Source: Planctomycetia bacterium (lineage in GTDB: Bacteria > Planctomycetota > Planctomycetia > Pirellulales > JACPPG01). Taken from it: a stretch of DNA of 57,977 bases. The position numbers and the translations under genes are program-made. Shown piece after piece: positions 7,668 through 16,398 of the stretch (the stretch's first letter is position 1; each line of letters opens with the position of its first letter). The stretch lies in the NCBI GenBank assembly GCA_016191115.1, contig JACPPG010000054.1, positions 1-57,977 on the forward strand. The letters run 5' to 3'. The notes beneath the pieces are model-generated. The model was not told the origin of the DNA and made no database searches. It saw nothing but the letters and a program-made list of their open reading frames with translations.

Positions 7668-10600
7668 ATGTTGAATTGGATCATCGACTTCTCGTTGCGA
7701 CACCGCTTCTCCGTCATTGTCGGAGTGGTCGCGCTGGCGGCGGTGGGGGGGCTGTCGCTCCGCTACCTGGACATCGACGCCTTCCCCGACACCACTCCCG
7801 TGCAGGTGCAGATCAACACCGTCGCGCCCGCGCTCGGACCCGAGGAAGTCGAACAGCGGATCACGTTCCCCATCGAGCAAGCGATCGGTGGTTTGCCGGG
7901 CCTGCAGAGCATGCGCTCGGTGTCCAAGTTCGGCTTCTCCCAGGTCGTCGTGACGTTCGAGGACCGGATCGGTATCTATTTCGCCCGGCAACTCATCAAC
8001 GAACGATTGGGGACCGTGGAGCTGGCCGCGGGAATCGGCCGGCCCAAGATGGGACCCGTCGCCACCGGCCTGGGCGAGGTGTTCCATTACGTCGTTACCG
8101 GCGCGGGCAACGACGTCACCGAGCTACGCACCATCCACGATTGGGTCATAAAACCCAAGATGCGCACCGTCAAGGGCGCCGCGGAAATCAACAGTTGGGG
8201 AGGCTACGAAAAACAGTATCAGGTGCGCATCAATCCCGACCTGCTCATCAAGTACCGGCTGACGTTCGACGAGGTCGTGCGGGCCGTCGAACAAAACAAC
8301 CGGAACGTCGGCGGCGGAAACGTGCGGGAAGGCACGCAATCCGTCCTCGTGCAAGGGCTGGGACGGACCGTTAACGCCGATCAAATCAAGGGCATCGTGA
8401 TCACCGCCAAGGATGGCGTGCCCATCCGCGTCGGCGACGTGGCCGACGTGACGATCGGCTCGGAAATCCGCCGCGGGGCAGTCACCGCCGACGGCAAGGG
8501 CGAGGTCGTGATGGGGCTGGGCTTCATGCTGATGGGCGAGAACACCCATCAGGTCACCTGGGCGATGAAGAACCGCCTCAACGAAATCATTCCGACCCTG
8601 CCGCGAAACGTCGACGTGACGCCGGTCTACGACCGCACCGAACTTGTCGATCACGTGATCAACACGGTGAAGAAGAACCTGTTCGAGGGCGGCCTGTTGG
8701 TCGTGGCCGTGCTGTTCGCCTTCCTGGGGAACCTGCGAGCCGCGATGATCGTGGCCCTGGCGATCCCGCTTTCCATGCTCTTTGCCTTCGCCGGAATGCT
8801 GCGATTTGGCATCGCGGCGAGTCTATTGAGTCTTGGCGCCGTCGACTTCGGCATGATCGTCGATAGCTCGGTGGTGATGGTCGAGAACTGCGTCCGGCAT
8901 ATCGCCCACGGCGACAACCGGCGGAGGAGCATGATCGACGTGGTGCGGGACGCGGCCGTCGAGGTCCGCAGGCCGACGATGTTCGGCGAGCTGATCATCA
9001 TGATCGTTTACCTGCCCATCCTCACGCTGGAAGGGATCGAGGGGAAGCTCTTCCGCCCGATGGCGTTGACGGTCATCTTCGCGCTTGTCGGGTCGATGGT
9101 TCTGTCGCTGACCTTGATGCCGGTGCTGGCCAGCCTGCTGCTTCCCCGTCAGATCGAGGAGCGCGAGCCGCTTTTGATGCGAATCGCACATCGCATCCAC
9201 GCGCCCATCCTGCGGTTCTCGATGCACCACAAGACGCTGGTCATTGGCTTCGCCGCGTGCGTGCTGTTCATCGCGTTTGGAATGATCGCTCCGAATCTCG
9301 GGTCCGAGTTCGTGCCGCGACTGTCGGAGGGAGCGATCGCCGTCAGCGTGGTCCGGCTGACGGGGACCGACCTGGACGACTCGATTAAGTACAACACGCG
9401 GATGGAGAAAGCTGTTCTGGCCACGTTCCCCGATGAAGTCGAGCACGTCTGGAGCCGCATCGGCACGGCCGAGATCGCCACCGACCCGATGGGGATCGAG
9501 CTGACCGACATGTTCATGACGCTTAAGCCGCGCAAACAGTGGAAGAAGGCGCGCACTCAGGCGGAACTCACCACGCTGATCGAAGCCCACTTGCGCGACA
9601 TGCCCGGTCAACGCCTCGCCTTCCTGCAACCCATCGAGATGCGGATGAACGAGATGGTCTCCGGCGTCCGCGCGGACGTGGCGGTCAAGCTCTATGGCGA
9701 CGACCTTGCCGTGCTGGCCGCGAAGGGCAAGGAAATCGAGCGCATTCTCGACACGGTCCCCGGCGCCGCCGACGTGAGCGTCGAACAGACCACGGGCCAA
9801 CCCGTCCTGCAAATCAAGCTCGACCAGGATCAACTAGCCCGTCACGGCGTGCCAGCCAAGACGGTCACCGACATCATTCAGTCGATCGGCAGTTTGCCAT
9901 TGGGTGAAGTGATCGAGGGACAACTGCGGTTTCCGCTCGTCGCGCGGTTGCCCGACGCCATGCGCAATGGAGCCGACGCTATCGGCGCGATCCTGATCCC
10001 CACCGCGTCGGGAGAGCGCCTTCCCCTGTCCCGTCTGGCCGATATTCGCGTCGTGCAAGGGCCGTCCACGATCACGCGCGAGTGGGGGCAGCGCCGCATC
10101 ACCGTGTCGGCCAACGTCCGGGGTAGGGATATTGGCAGCTTCGTGGCGGACGCTCAAGCGCGAATCCACAAGGAGCTCAAGCTTCCGCCCGGCCGCTACT
10201 TCTACGAATTTGGCGGTCAGTTCGAGCATCTCCAAAGGGCGCGTACGCGGCTGTTGATCGTGGTGCCGGTGGCGGCCGTCCTCATCTTCACGCTGCTCTA
10301 CTTCACCTACCACAACTTCGTCGACGCCCTCCGCGTTTTCACGGGCGTGCCCTTCGGCTGGGTGGGGGGCATCTTTGCCCTTTGGCTGCGGGATATGCCG
10401 TTTTCGATTTCCGCGGCCATCGGCTTTATCGCGCTTTCGGGCGTGGCCGTGCTCGACGACATGATTCTCGTGTCGTATGTCCGCCAACTGCGCCAGCGGG
10501 GCCTTCCACTCGACGAAGCGGTCGTCCAGGCCGCGATCACCCGCTTGCGGCCGGTCCTCATGACAACGCTCGTGGCTAGCCTCGGTTTTCTGCCGATGGC

Positions 10601-10817
10601 GTTCAGCACGGGCATGGGCGCCGAAGTGCAGCGCCCCTTGGCCACCGTCGTCATCGGTGGCGTCATCGGCGCGATGATCATGTCGCTTCTCGTCTTGCGG
10701 GTCCTGTATTTGCTGTTCCAGTCGCCGTTCGGCTCGGCCGACCGCGACAAGGATTTCGAGGAACCCTGGCAGCACGTTGAAAGTAGTTCCGCCTCACTGG
10801 TTGAAAGGAGTACGTGA
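7668..10817 (+). CDS. czcA: CzcA-type heavy-metal RND efflux permease
   Basis: At 1049 residues the product has the normal length of an HME-RND pump, which exports divalent metal across the envelope using the proton gradient. It has the usual two sets of six membrane helices and two large periplasmic loops. TM4 carries the proton-relay residues of CzcA proteins in AVDFGMIVDSSVVMVEN (Asp393, Asp399, Glu406; the spacing equals Cupriavidus CzcA Asp402/Asp408/Glu415). The periplasmic stretch PIEMRMNEMVSGVRADVAV is of CzcA/CnrA type and lacks the three-methionine Cu site. That favours Zn/Co/Cd/Ni over Cu/Ag. It lies 36 bases after the adaptor gene with an AGGAG site upstream, and its TGA overlaps the next ATG by one base. 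Confidence 0.93.
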   Translation: MLNWIIDFSLRHRFSVIVGVVALAAVGGLSLRYLDIDAFPDTTPVQVQINTVAPALGPEEVEQRITFPIEQAIGGLPGLQSMRSVSKFGFSQVVVTFEDRIGIYFARQLINERLGTVELAAGIGRPKMGPVATGLGEVFHYVVTGAGNDVTELRTIHDWVIKPKMRTVKGAAEINSWGGYEKQYQVRINPDLLIKYRLTFDEVVRAVEQNNRNVGGGNVREGTQSVLVQGLGRTVNADQIKGIVITAKDGVPIRVGDVADVTIGSEIRRGAVTADGKGEVVMGLGFMLMGENTHQVTWAMKNRLNEIIPTLPRNVDVTPVYDRTELVDHVINTVKKNLFEGGLLVVAVLFAFLGNLRAAMIVALAIPLSMLFAFAGMLRFGIAASLLSLGAVDFGMIVDSSVVMVENCVRHIAHGDNRRRSMIDVVRDAAVEVRRPTMFGELIIMIVYLPILTLEGIEGKLFRPMALTVIFALVGSMVLSLTLMPVLASLLLPRQIEEREPLLMRIAHRIHAPILRFSMHHKTLVIGFAACVLFIAFGMIAPNLGSEFVPRLSEGAIAVSVVRLTGTDLDDSIKYNTRMEKAVLATFPDEVEHVWSRIGTAEIATDPMGIELTDMFMTLKPRKQWKKARTQAELTTLIEAHLRDMPGQRLAFLQPIEMRMNEMVSGVRADVAVKLYGDDLAVLAAKGKEIERILDTVPGAADVSVEQTTGQPVLQIKLDQDQLARHGVPAKTVTDIIQSIGSLPLGEVIEGQLRFPLVARLPDAMRNGADAIGAILIPTASGERLPLSRLADIRVVQGPSTITREWGQRRITVSANVRGRDIGSFVADAQARIHKELKLPPGRYFYEFGGQFEHLQRARTRLLIVVPVAAVLIFTLLYFTYHNFVDALRVFTGVPFGWVGGIFALWLRDMPFSISAAIGFIALSGVAVLDDMILVSYVRQLRQRGLPLDEAVVQAAITRLRPVLMTTLVASLGFLPMAFSTGMGAEVQRPLATVVIGGVIGAMIMSLLVLRVLYLLFQSPFGSADRDKDFEEPWQHVESSSASLVERST

Positions 10818-11203
10818 TGAGCGTCAAGAAGATCGTGGCCTTGGGAACGTTGTTGGTCGCCGGTGCCGGGTTTTTGGGTTGCGGCAAGTCGCCAGGGAAG
10901 GCGCAGACGCCGGCCCCAACGACACAAGCGTCGGACGACGGTCACAGCCACGACGGGTGGTGGTGCAACGAGCACGGCGTGCCCGAAGAGGTGTGTGCCC
11001 AGTGTGATTCAACGCTGGTGGCCGACTTCAAGGCCAAGGGAGACTGGTGCAAGGAGCACGAACGTCCCGAATCGCAGTGCTTTGTATGCCATCCCGACAA
11101 GGAAGCGGAATTTGCCGCTCAATATGAGGCGAAATATGGCAAGAAGCCGCCCAAGCCGCACGGCGACGAAGGACAGGATCACGAACACGGATCGAAATCC
11201 TGA
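10817..11203 (+). CDS. Lipoprotein with tandem WCxEHxxPExxC metal-binding motifs
   Basis: The 128-residue product has a lipoprotein signal with lipobox GFLGC (Cys22). A His-rich linker (DDGHSHDG) is followed by two tandem motifs about 28 residues apart: WCNEHGVPEEVCAQC (Cys50, His53, Cys60, Cys63) and WCKEHERPESQCFVCH (Cys78, His81, Cys88, Cys91, His92). The tail is His/acid-rich. The same WCxEH motif occurs twice in the adaptor two genes upstream. An extracytoplasmic metal-buffering or metal-delivery partner of the pump is the natural inference; nothing here proves which metal. The ATG overlaps the pump's stop codon (TGATG) and follows AAAGGAG with good spacing, so it is translationally coupled. 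Confidence 0.82.
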   Translation: MSVKKIVALGTLLVAGAGFLGCGKSPGKAQTPAPTTQASDDGHSHDGWWCNEHGVPEEVCAQCDSTLVADFKAKGDWCKEHERPESQCFVCHPDKEAEFAAQYEAKYGKKPPKPHGDEGQDHEHGSKS

Positions 11204-11222
11204 CGTAGGTTGAGTCGCGCCA

Positions 11223-13391
11223 ATGCCGATTGTCGCCTTCAAAATCCACGGAATGGATTGCGCCGAAGAAGTCGCGGCGCTGAAGGCTGAGGTTGCGCCA
11301 TTGCCCGGCGTGCGAGACCTCGCATTCGACCTGCTCAACGGCAAAATGACCGTCGAGCATTCTGCATCGACGATCACGCCGGATACCGTGGTCGCGGCAG
11401 TGGCGAAAACCGGAATGCGCGCCGAACCCTGGCAGGATGCCGACCGGGAAGACGCGGAGCCGGCCGGCTGGGCGCGCTGGAGCAGGTCAGCGACAACGGC
11501 CGCCAGCGGGTTGCTGCTGGTCGGCGGGGTCCTCGCTCACGTCGGGGTCAGCGGCTGGCGGGCCGCGATCGGAAGCCAGGAAGGACTAACGATGCCGCTC
11601 GCCAGCCGCCTACTGTATCTCGGTGCGGTCGTGGCTGGCGGGTGGCACGTCTTCCCCAAGAGCTGGCGAGCGCTTGTGCGTCTCCGCCCGGACATGAACC
11701 TGTTGATGACGATCGCCGTCGGTGGCGCCCTGCTTATCGACGAGTTCTTCGAGGCGGCCACGGTGGCGTTTCTCTTTGCCGTTTCCTTGACATTGGAATC
11801 GTGGAGCGTGGCTCGCGCCCGACGCGCTATCGGTGCGCTCATGTCTTTGAGCCCGGACACCGCTCGACTCGTTGCCGCGGACGGGACGGAAACCGTCGTG
11901 GACGTTCAGGAGGTGCCGGTCGGCGCCGCTATCGTCGTACGGCCCGGCGACAAATTTCCGTTGGACGGCCGCATCTCCAAAGGGGAGACCACGGTCAATC
12001 AGGCGCCTGTTACCGGCGAATCCATGCCCGTGCCGAAGGCGCGCGGAAGCGAAGTCTTTGCGGGCACGATCAATCAGGATGGAGCCGTCGAGGTCATCAC
12101 CACAAAGCCGGCCGGCGACACAACGCTGGCGCGGATCATCCGCATGGTCGGCGACGCGCAGAGCAAGCGATCCCCCAGCGAGCAGTGGGTGGAGCGGTTT
12201 GCACGGTACTACACGCCGGCCGTGATGATCTTGGCGCTCGCCGTGATGATATTGCCCCCGCTCGTCCTCGACGGCGGTTGGTCGCAGTGGTTCTACCAAG
12301 GGCTCGTTCTGTTGGTGATCGCCTGTCCCTGCGCGCTCGTGATCTCCACCCCGGTAAGCATCGTCGCCGCATTGGCCGCTTCAGCGAGCCACGGGGTCCT
12401 CGTCAAAGGCGGACCGTACATGGAGGCGCCAGCCCGGCTAAACGCGGTCGCTTTGGACAAGACGGGCACGCTGACCGTGGGCCGTCCGGAGGTGCTCCGC
12501 ATCGTCCCCCTATCGGGCCATTCTGAAGCCGAGGTCCTCGCGATTGCCGCGGCCGTGGAAGCCCGCTCAGAACACCCTCTGGCCGCGGCGATTGTGCGGG
12601 AGGCCGGCGCGCGAGGCATTCGGCCCGCGCCCGCGGACGGCTACCAGGCCATGAAGGGCAAAGGCGCCACGGCCACGCTGCACGGCCGGTCCGTATGGCT
12701 CGGTTCGCATCGGCTCCTGGAGGAACGCGGCCAAGAGACGCCCCAGATGCACGCACAGCTTGAAAACATGGAGCAGGACGGCGCCAGCGTCGTGGTCGTC
12801 GGCGAGGACCGTCACGTCTGTGCCCTGATTGCGATGGCGGACCGCATCCGCCCGAACGCGCGGGCGGCGGTGCAAGCAATGCGCGCGGCTGGCATCCAGC
12901 GGATCGTGATGCTCACCGGCGACAATCGCGCAACGGGCGAGGCCATCGGTCGGGAGGCAGGCGTGGATGAGGTGCATGCCGAGTTGCTGCCCGAGGACAA
13001 GGTGGCCGTCGTCGAACAACTCGTGTCGCGCTATGGCCGAGTGGCAATGGTTGGTGATGGAGTGAACGACGCGCCGGCGATGGCGCGCGCGAGCTTGGGA
13101 ATCGCAATGGGGGCGGCCGGGACCGACGCGGCGCTGGAGACAGCCGACATCGCCTTGATGGGTGACGACCTTCTCAGCGTGGCCTGGCTCGTGCGACATT
13201 CGCGTCACGCGCTTCGCGTCATCCGTCAAAACATCTTCGCTTCGCTGCTCGTGAAGGCCGTCTTCGTCTTGCTGACGTTGGCCGGCCACGCTTCGCTCTG
13301 GGCTGCGATCGCGGCGGACATGGGGGCATCGCTCTTGGTCATCTTCAATGGCTTGCGGCTCCTCAAACCGAAGGCGCGCCCCGCGACGTAG
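11223..13391 (+). CDS. zntA: P1B-type heavy-metal-exporting ATPase (Zn/Cd/Pb class)
   Basis: The 722-residue product is an ATP-driven exporter from cytoplasm to periplasm. The N-terminal HMA domain (residues 1-70) reads GMDCAEE where the classic motif is GMDCxxC, so only one cysteine remains, followed by a glutamate pair. Further signatures are TGES at 264-267, the transmembrane metal site CPC at 368-370, phosphorylation motif DKTGTLT at Asp412, and the hinge GDGVND near residue 617. The last helix carries ADMGASLLVIFNGLRLL, whose Asp fits the P1B-2 (Zn/Cd/Pb) class rather than Cu ATPases. It follows the lipoprotein gene by 19 bases. Cytoplasmic export here would feed the periplasmic pump encoded by the same operon. 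Confidence 0.9.
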   Translation: MPIVAFKIHGMDCAEEVAALKAEVAPLPGVRDLAFDLLNGKMTVEHSASTITPDTVVAAVAKTGMRAEPWQDADREDAEPAGWARWSRSATTAASGLLLVGGVLAHVGVSGWRAAIGSQEGLTMPLASRLLYLGAVVAGGWHVFPKSWRALVRLRPDMNLLMTIAVGGALLIDEFFEAATVAFLFAVSLTLESWSVARARRAIGALMSLSPDTARLVAADGTETVVDVQEVPVGAAIVVRPGDKFPLDGRISKGETTVNQAPVTGESMPVPKARGSEVFAGTINQDGAVEVITTKPAGDTTLARIIRMVGDAQSKRSPSEQWVERFARYYTPAVMILALAVMILPPLVLDGGWSQWFYQGLVLLVIACPCALVISTPVSIVAALAASASHGVLVKGGPYMEAPARLNAVALDKTGTLTVGRPEVLRIVPLSGHSEAEVLAIAAAVEARSEHPLAAAIVREAGARGIRPAPADGYQAMKGKGATATLHGRSVWLGSHRLLEERGQETPQMHAQLENMEQDGASVVVVGEDRHVCALIAMADRIRPNARAAVQAMRAAGIQRIVMLTGDNRATGEAIGREAGVDEVHAELLPEDKVAVVEQLVSRYGRVAMVGDGVNDAPAMARASLGIAMGAAGTDAALETADIALMGDDLLSVAWLVRHSRHALRVIRQNIFASLLVKAVFVLLTLAGHASLWAAIAADMGASLLVIFNGLRLLKPKARPAT

Positions 13392-13447
13392 TTATCGTAC
13401 GTGTGGTTCATTCGGGCAGGAGCCCGCGCGGAAACAGGGAGGTTCGT

Positions 13448-15109
13448 ATGTTGACCACGCGAATTCCGTACCCGAGCCATGCCTGTCCCGCTCGTATGCG
13501 GCCAATGGTCATCGTCGCGGTGATCTTGCCGCTGATCGTGCTCGGGACGAGCCGACGGGCCGCGGCGCAGGCACAACTCGCGGACGACATCATCCTGCTC
13601 TCGAAGGGGCTGCGCGCACAGGAGGCCGCGCGTGCGGCGTCGCACCTGGGAAGTGCACCTGGGGCGGGCCAAACGCGATTCCGCGCCGTTCCAGGAAGCG
13701 GCGAGCCCACGCTCGGTGAACGACCTGCGAGCCTTTCCATGGCGCGGCGCGACGTTCTCGCCGCCGCCTCCGCCCCGCCCGGCGCGCAACCATACGCCGG
13801 CGGACCTGAGCCGATCATTACGCCACCGCCCAGGCTCTCGCCCAGTGAGCTGCCGCTCTACGGGCCTCTGGACGTGCCCAGCCGGGCCGAGGAGGGTCCG
13901 CCCGACGGCCTGACGTTGGACGGCGCCATCGACCGGCTGGTGCGCGAGAACATCGACCTGCGCACCAAGTTTCAAGAGATACCCAAGGCCCAGGCGGACA
14001 TTCTGTCGGCCGGGCTGCGAGGAAACCCGCTGGTCTTTGCCAGTGCCGACAACGTGCCCTACGGCAGCTATTCGCCACAGCGACCCGGTGAGAACACGTA
14101 CGCCGTCACTGTCATTCAGCCGATCGACGCCAATCACAAGCGGCGGGTTCGTATTCTGGCGTCCCAACGAGCCAAGCGCGTGCTCGACGCGCAGTATCAA
14201 GACGCCGTGCGTCTGGAAATCGATAACCTCTATACGGCATTTGTGGACGTATTGGCGGCGCGGGAGACTGTGCGGTATTTGGACGCCAGCTTGACTGGTC
14301 TCAATGAAGTGTTGGCAGTCACGGAGAAGCAGCTTCGAGCGGAGCAGCGATCGGTCATCGAACGGGACCGGTTGGCGGTTCAGCGAGATTCCGCGCTCAT
14401 CGCATTGGAAGACGCCAGAGCCTCCCTCGTGAAGGCCACCCAAGCCCTGGCGACCCTGCTGAACGTGCCGGCCGTCGAGGGCGAACGCCTCGCCGTCCGG
14501 GGTATGATTGCGACCCCCACGGAGAATGTGCCGCCGTTGGAGGACCTGATCGGCTTAGCCCTTGCGAACCGGCCCGATTTGGTGGCGTATCGACTGGGCA
14601 TACAGCGTGCACAAGCGGATGTCGGCCTTGCGCGGGCCGAGGCGTTTCCCGATGTCTTTGTCCTCTATACGCCATTTGGGTTCAGGAACAACACCCCGAC
14701 GGGCGGGCAGGACGCGACGTCCTGGAGCCTTGGCGTCATGACGAGCGTGCCGCTGCTGAATCGAAACCAGGGCAATATTCGCCGTGCAGAAATCAACGTC
14801 TCGCAAACGAGGACAGAGCTTGCGGGCGTGCAACGACAAATCGAGGCCGAAGTGCGAACCGCGTTCAAGGCCTACGACACGGCTTCGGCAGCGGCACAGC
14901 GACTAAGCCACGATGTCTTGCCGCGCGCCCAAGGGATTCGCAACAGGACATTGAACCTGTACAAGGCAGGCGAAGAGGGCGCGATTGGCTACCTCAACGC
15001 CCAGCGCGAGTACAGCGAAGTCGTCAGACAATACCGCGATGCGCTGATCCGTCAGCGTCGCGCCGCCCTGCGGCTCGATACGGTCGTGGCGCTCCGCATC
15101 GTCCCTTGA
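13448..15109 (+). CDS. czcC: CzcC/TolC-type outer-membrane efflux channel
   Basis: The 553-residue product has a signal segment at about residues 20-41 (MVIVAVILPLIVLGTSRRAAA), a Pro/Gly-rich spacer of about 110 residues, then two outer-membrane efflux protein repeats. Repeat 1 starts near LTLDGAIDRLVRENIDLRTK and repeat 2 near ENVPPLEDLIGLALANRPDL. This duplicated alpha-barrel/beta-barrel pattern is typical of TolC, CusC and CzcC subunits and would complete the tripartite pump. The ATG at 13448 was selected because GGGAGG lies six bases upstream; a longer frame from 13403 has no such site. It is the last gene of the operon, and a hairpin follows at 15143. A lipid-anchor cysteine as in CusC was not seen. 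Confidence 0.87.
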   Translation: MLTTRIPYPSHACPARMRPMVIVAVILPLIVLGTSRRAAAQAQLADDIILLSKGLRAQEAARAASHLGSAPGAGQTRFRAVPGSGEPTLGERPASLSMARRDVLAAASAPPGAQPYAGGPEPIITPPPRLSPSELPLYGPLDVPSRAEEGPPDGLTLDGAIDRLVRENIDLRTKFQEIPKAQADILSAGLRGNPLVFASADNVPYGSYSPQRPGENTYAVTVIQPIDANHKRRVRILASQRAKRVLDAQYQDAVRLEIDNLYTAFVDVLAARETVRYLDASLTGLNEVLAVTEKQLRAEQRSVIERDRLAVQRDSALIALEDARASLVKATQALATLLNVPAVEGERLAVRGMIATPTENVPPLEDLIGLALANRPDLVAYRLGIQRAQADVGLARAEAFPDVFVLYTPFGFRNNTPTGGQDATSWSLGVMTSVPLLNRNQGNIRRAEINVSQTRTELAGVQRQIEAEVRTAFKAYDTASAAAQRLSHDVLPRAQGIRNRTLNLYKAGEEGAIGYLNAQREYSEVVRQYRDALIRQRRAALRLDTVVALRIVP

Positions 15110-15142
15110 TTCGCGCCGCGGCTGAGGGGGCCGCTTGCGAAG

Positions 15143-15164
15143 CCCACGGGTGGCAACCCATGGG
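15143..15164. terminator. Hairpin 34 bases after the efflux operon
   Basis: CCCACGGGT and ACCCATGGG form a nine-pair stem with one mismatch and a GGCA loop. There is no T-run, so it is a possible factor-dependent terminator or RNA-stabilising structure rather than a classic intrinsic terminator. The rest of 15165-15473 shows no gene. Confidence 0.4.
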
Positions 15165-15473
15165 GAATAAGCTCGGATCGCGAGCGCATCCTACCGTCGC
15201 CGGCAGCATTCATCGCCATTCCGCATATACCGGAAACAGCGCTGGCCGCGCCAAAGCAAGCCGCGCAACATGCCGCTGCACGGTAGGTGAGCCCTCCAAT
15301 CAGCCTGCCGGCAGGAGGCCCAAGCCGTCCGGGGTGGATCGGCGACGGCGAGCGGTTCCACGCTCATCCGTCGCCACTTCCGCGCCGCCACCGCCACGTG
15401 CAAGCCCAGCGAGCGCCCCGTAATACCCCTGCGCCAACGCGGCGACTGTCGTCAAGCCACGTCGGAAGCGGCG

Positions 15474-15622
15474 CAGCGTCATTCTGTTTTTCAAAATGGC
15501 GAGGCGGGAAAATGGGACTGGCTCCGAGCATAAACAGCGCAAGTCCTTTCAGACCAACGTTGCGTCTCGGTGCCTGTCCCACTTTCCCGCCGGTGCGCCG
15601 CCGGCAAGCTTGAATCTGTGAA
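15474..15622 (-). repeat. R1 repeat, copy C (reverse orientation, ends degenerate)
   Basis: Same orientation as R1-B and nearly identical to it internally. The left end reads CAGCGTCATTC (one change from the consensus CAGGGTCATTC). The right end loses similarity after CTTGAATCTGTGAA. The internal inverted pair of REP-like motifs is intact. No target duplication was seen. R2-C follows 17 bases later, forming an R1-R2 compound in the order opposite to that at 5.2-5.4 kb. Confidence 0.82.
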
Positions 15623-15639
15623 ATGTCGCGGGCCGGACG

Positions 15640-15764
15640 CAGGAGAACTGCAAAGTCCTGGGAGAGGGGGTCAGGCACATTTGTCGGCCGAAGCTCCTTC
15701 GGAAGAATTGAGAACCGCATGTGCCGACGAAATGAGCCAGACCCCGGACTTTGCAGTTCTCCTG
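15640..15764 (+). repeat. R2 repeat, copy C (125 bp, perfect 19-bp inverted-repeat ends)
   Basis: The ends CAGGAGAACTGCAAAGTCC and GGACTTTGCAGTTCTCCTG are a perfect 19-bp inverted repeat. The inner arms GGGGTCAGGCACATTTGTCG and, on the other strand, GGGGTCTGGCTCATTTCGTC pair with the same A-A mismatches as R2-B. Where R2-B has T-A pairs in the lower arm, this copy has a G-C pair on both sides. No flanking duplication is evident here. The 142 bases to the next gene hold nothing recognisable. Confidence 0.8.
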
Positions 15765-15906
15765 GGTCGGGCGCTGGAAGCTGGACTGAGGGTGCTTGCG
15801 GGAGCATAATCAGGCCGTTTCGCCGCCTGGTCGCCGTCTCCCGCGTGAGACGCCGGCGGCATTGCTCGATGGATCTTCTAATGTGCGCAATGAAAGGCAT
15901 CCTCCC

Positions 15907-16326
15907 ATGAGAACTGCAATCGGTCTGCTGAATCGCAGAAACTTTTGTGCTGCCAGCGCCGTCGGCATCGCCGCGTTCGGGTTTAATCGCGTGGCTGGCG
16001 CGGCGGCCGCCGCGGCCGACGCGCCCATCACGCAACTCGCCAAGTTCAAGCTGAATATGGAGAAAGAAGAGGAAGGCCTGCAGGCGCTCAAGGAGCTGTG
16101 CACCGCGGTCGAACAGAACGAACCCGGCGTGCTGGCCTATGTCTGCAGCCGGTCGGCAAAGAATCCCGACGAACTGGTGTTCTTCGAGGTCTACAAGGAC
16201 GAGGACGCACTGAAGGCGCACGGCAAGACGGCGCACCTCGGCAAACTTCGCGCGGCCTTCGCCACCCTGTTCCGCGGGCCACTGGAGTTAACGCGATTGG
16301 ACCGCGTGGGAGGATTCACCCGCTAA
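15907..16326 (+). CDS. Tat-type exported ABM-domain protein
   Basis: The 139-residue product has a twin-arginine-like signal (NRRNFCAASAVGIAAFGFNR), and the mature part from about residue 38 fits the dimeric alpha/beta-barrel ABM family (antibiotic-biosynthesis-monooxygenase-like). Typical features are the opening strand ITQLAKFKLN, the GVLAYVCSRS strand, ELVFFEVYKDEDALKAHGKT and a C-terminal helix. Such proteins act as small cofactor-free oxygenases or have no known activity; the substrate cannot be guessed. ATG 15907 has GAAAGG nine bases upstream. It starts a run with a DUF1330-like protein and a sulfatase, all predicted to be exported, so joint envelope or extracellular function is possible. 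Confidence 0.72.
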   Translation: MRTAIGLLNRRNFCAASAVGIAAFGFNRVAGAAAAAADAPITQLAKFKLNMEKEEEGLQALKELCTAVEQNEPGVLAYVCSRSAKNPDELVFFEVYKDEDALKAHGKTAHLGKLRAAFATLFRGPLELTRLDRVGGFTR

Positions 16327-16398
16327 AAGGGTACGCGGACTGCAACGGCCGGCGAAGCGCCGTCGGCAGCTCACCTTTGACCACTCGGGACCGATGCC

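Noticed and set aside
6093..8087. 664-residue open frame on the minus strand opposite czcB/czcA
   Set aside because: Rich in His, Arg, Asp and Gln in the way antisense shadows of GC-rich genes are; no domain, and the plus-strand genes are unmistakable.
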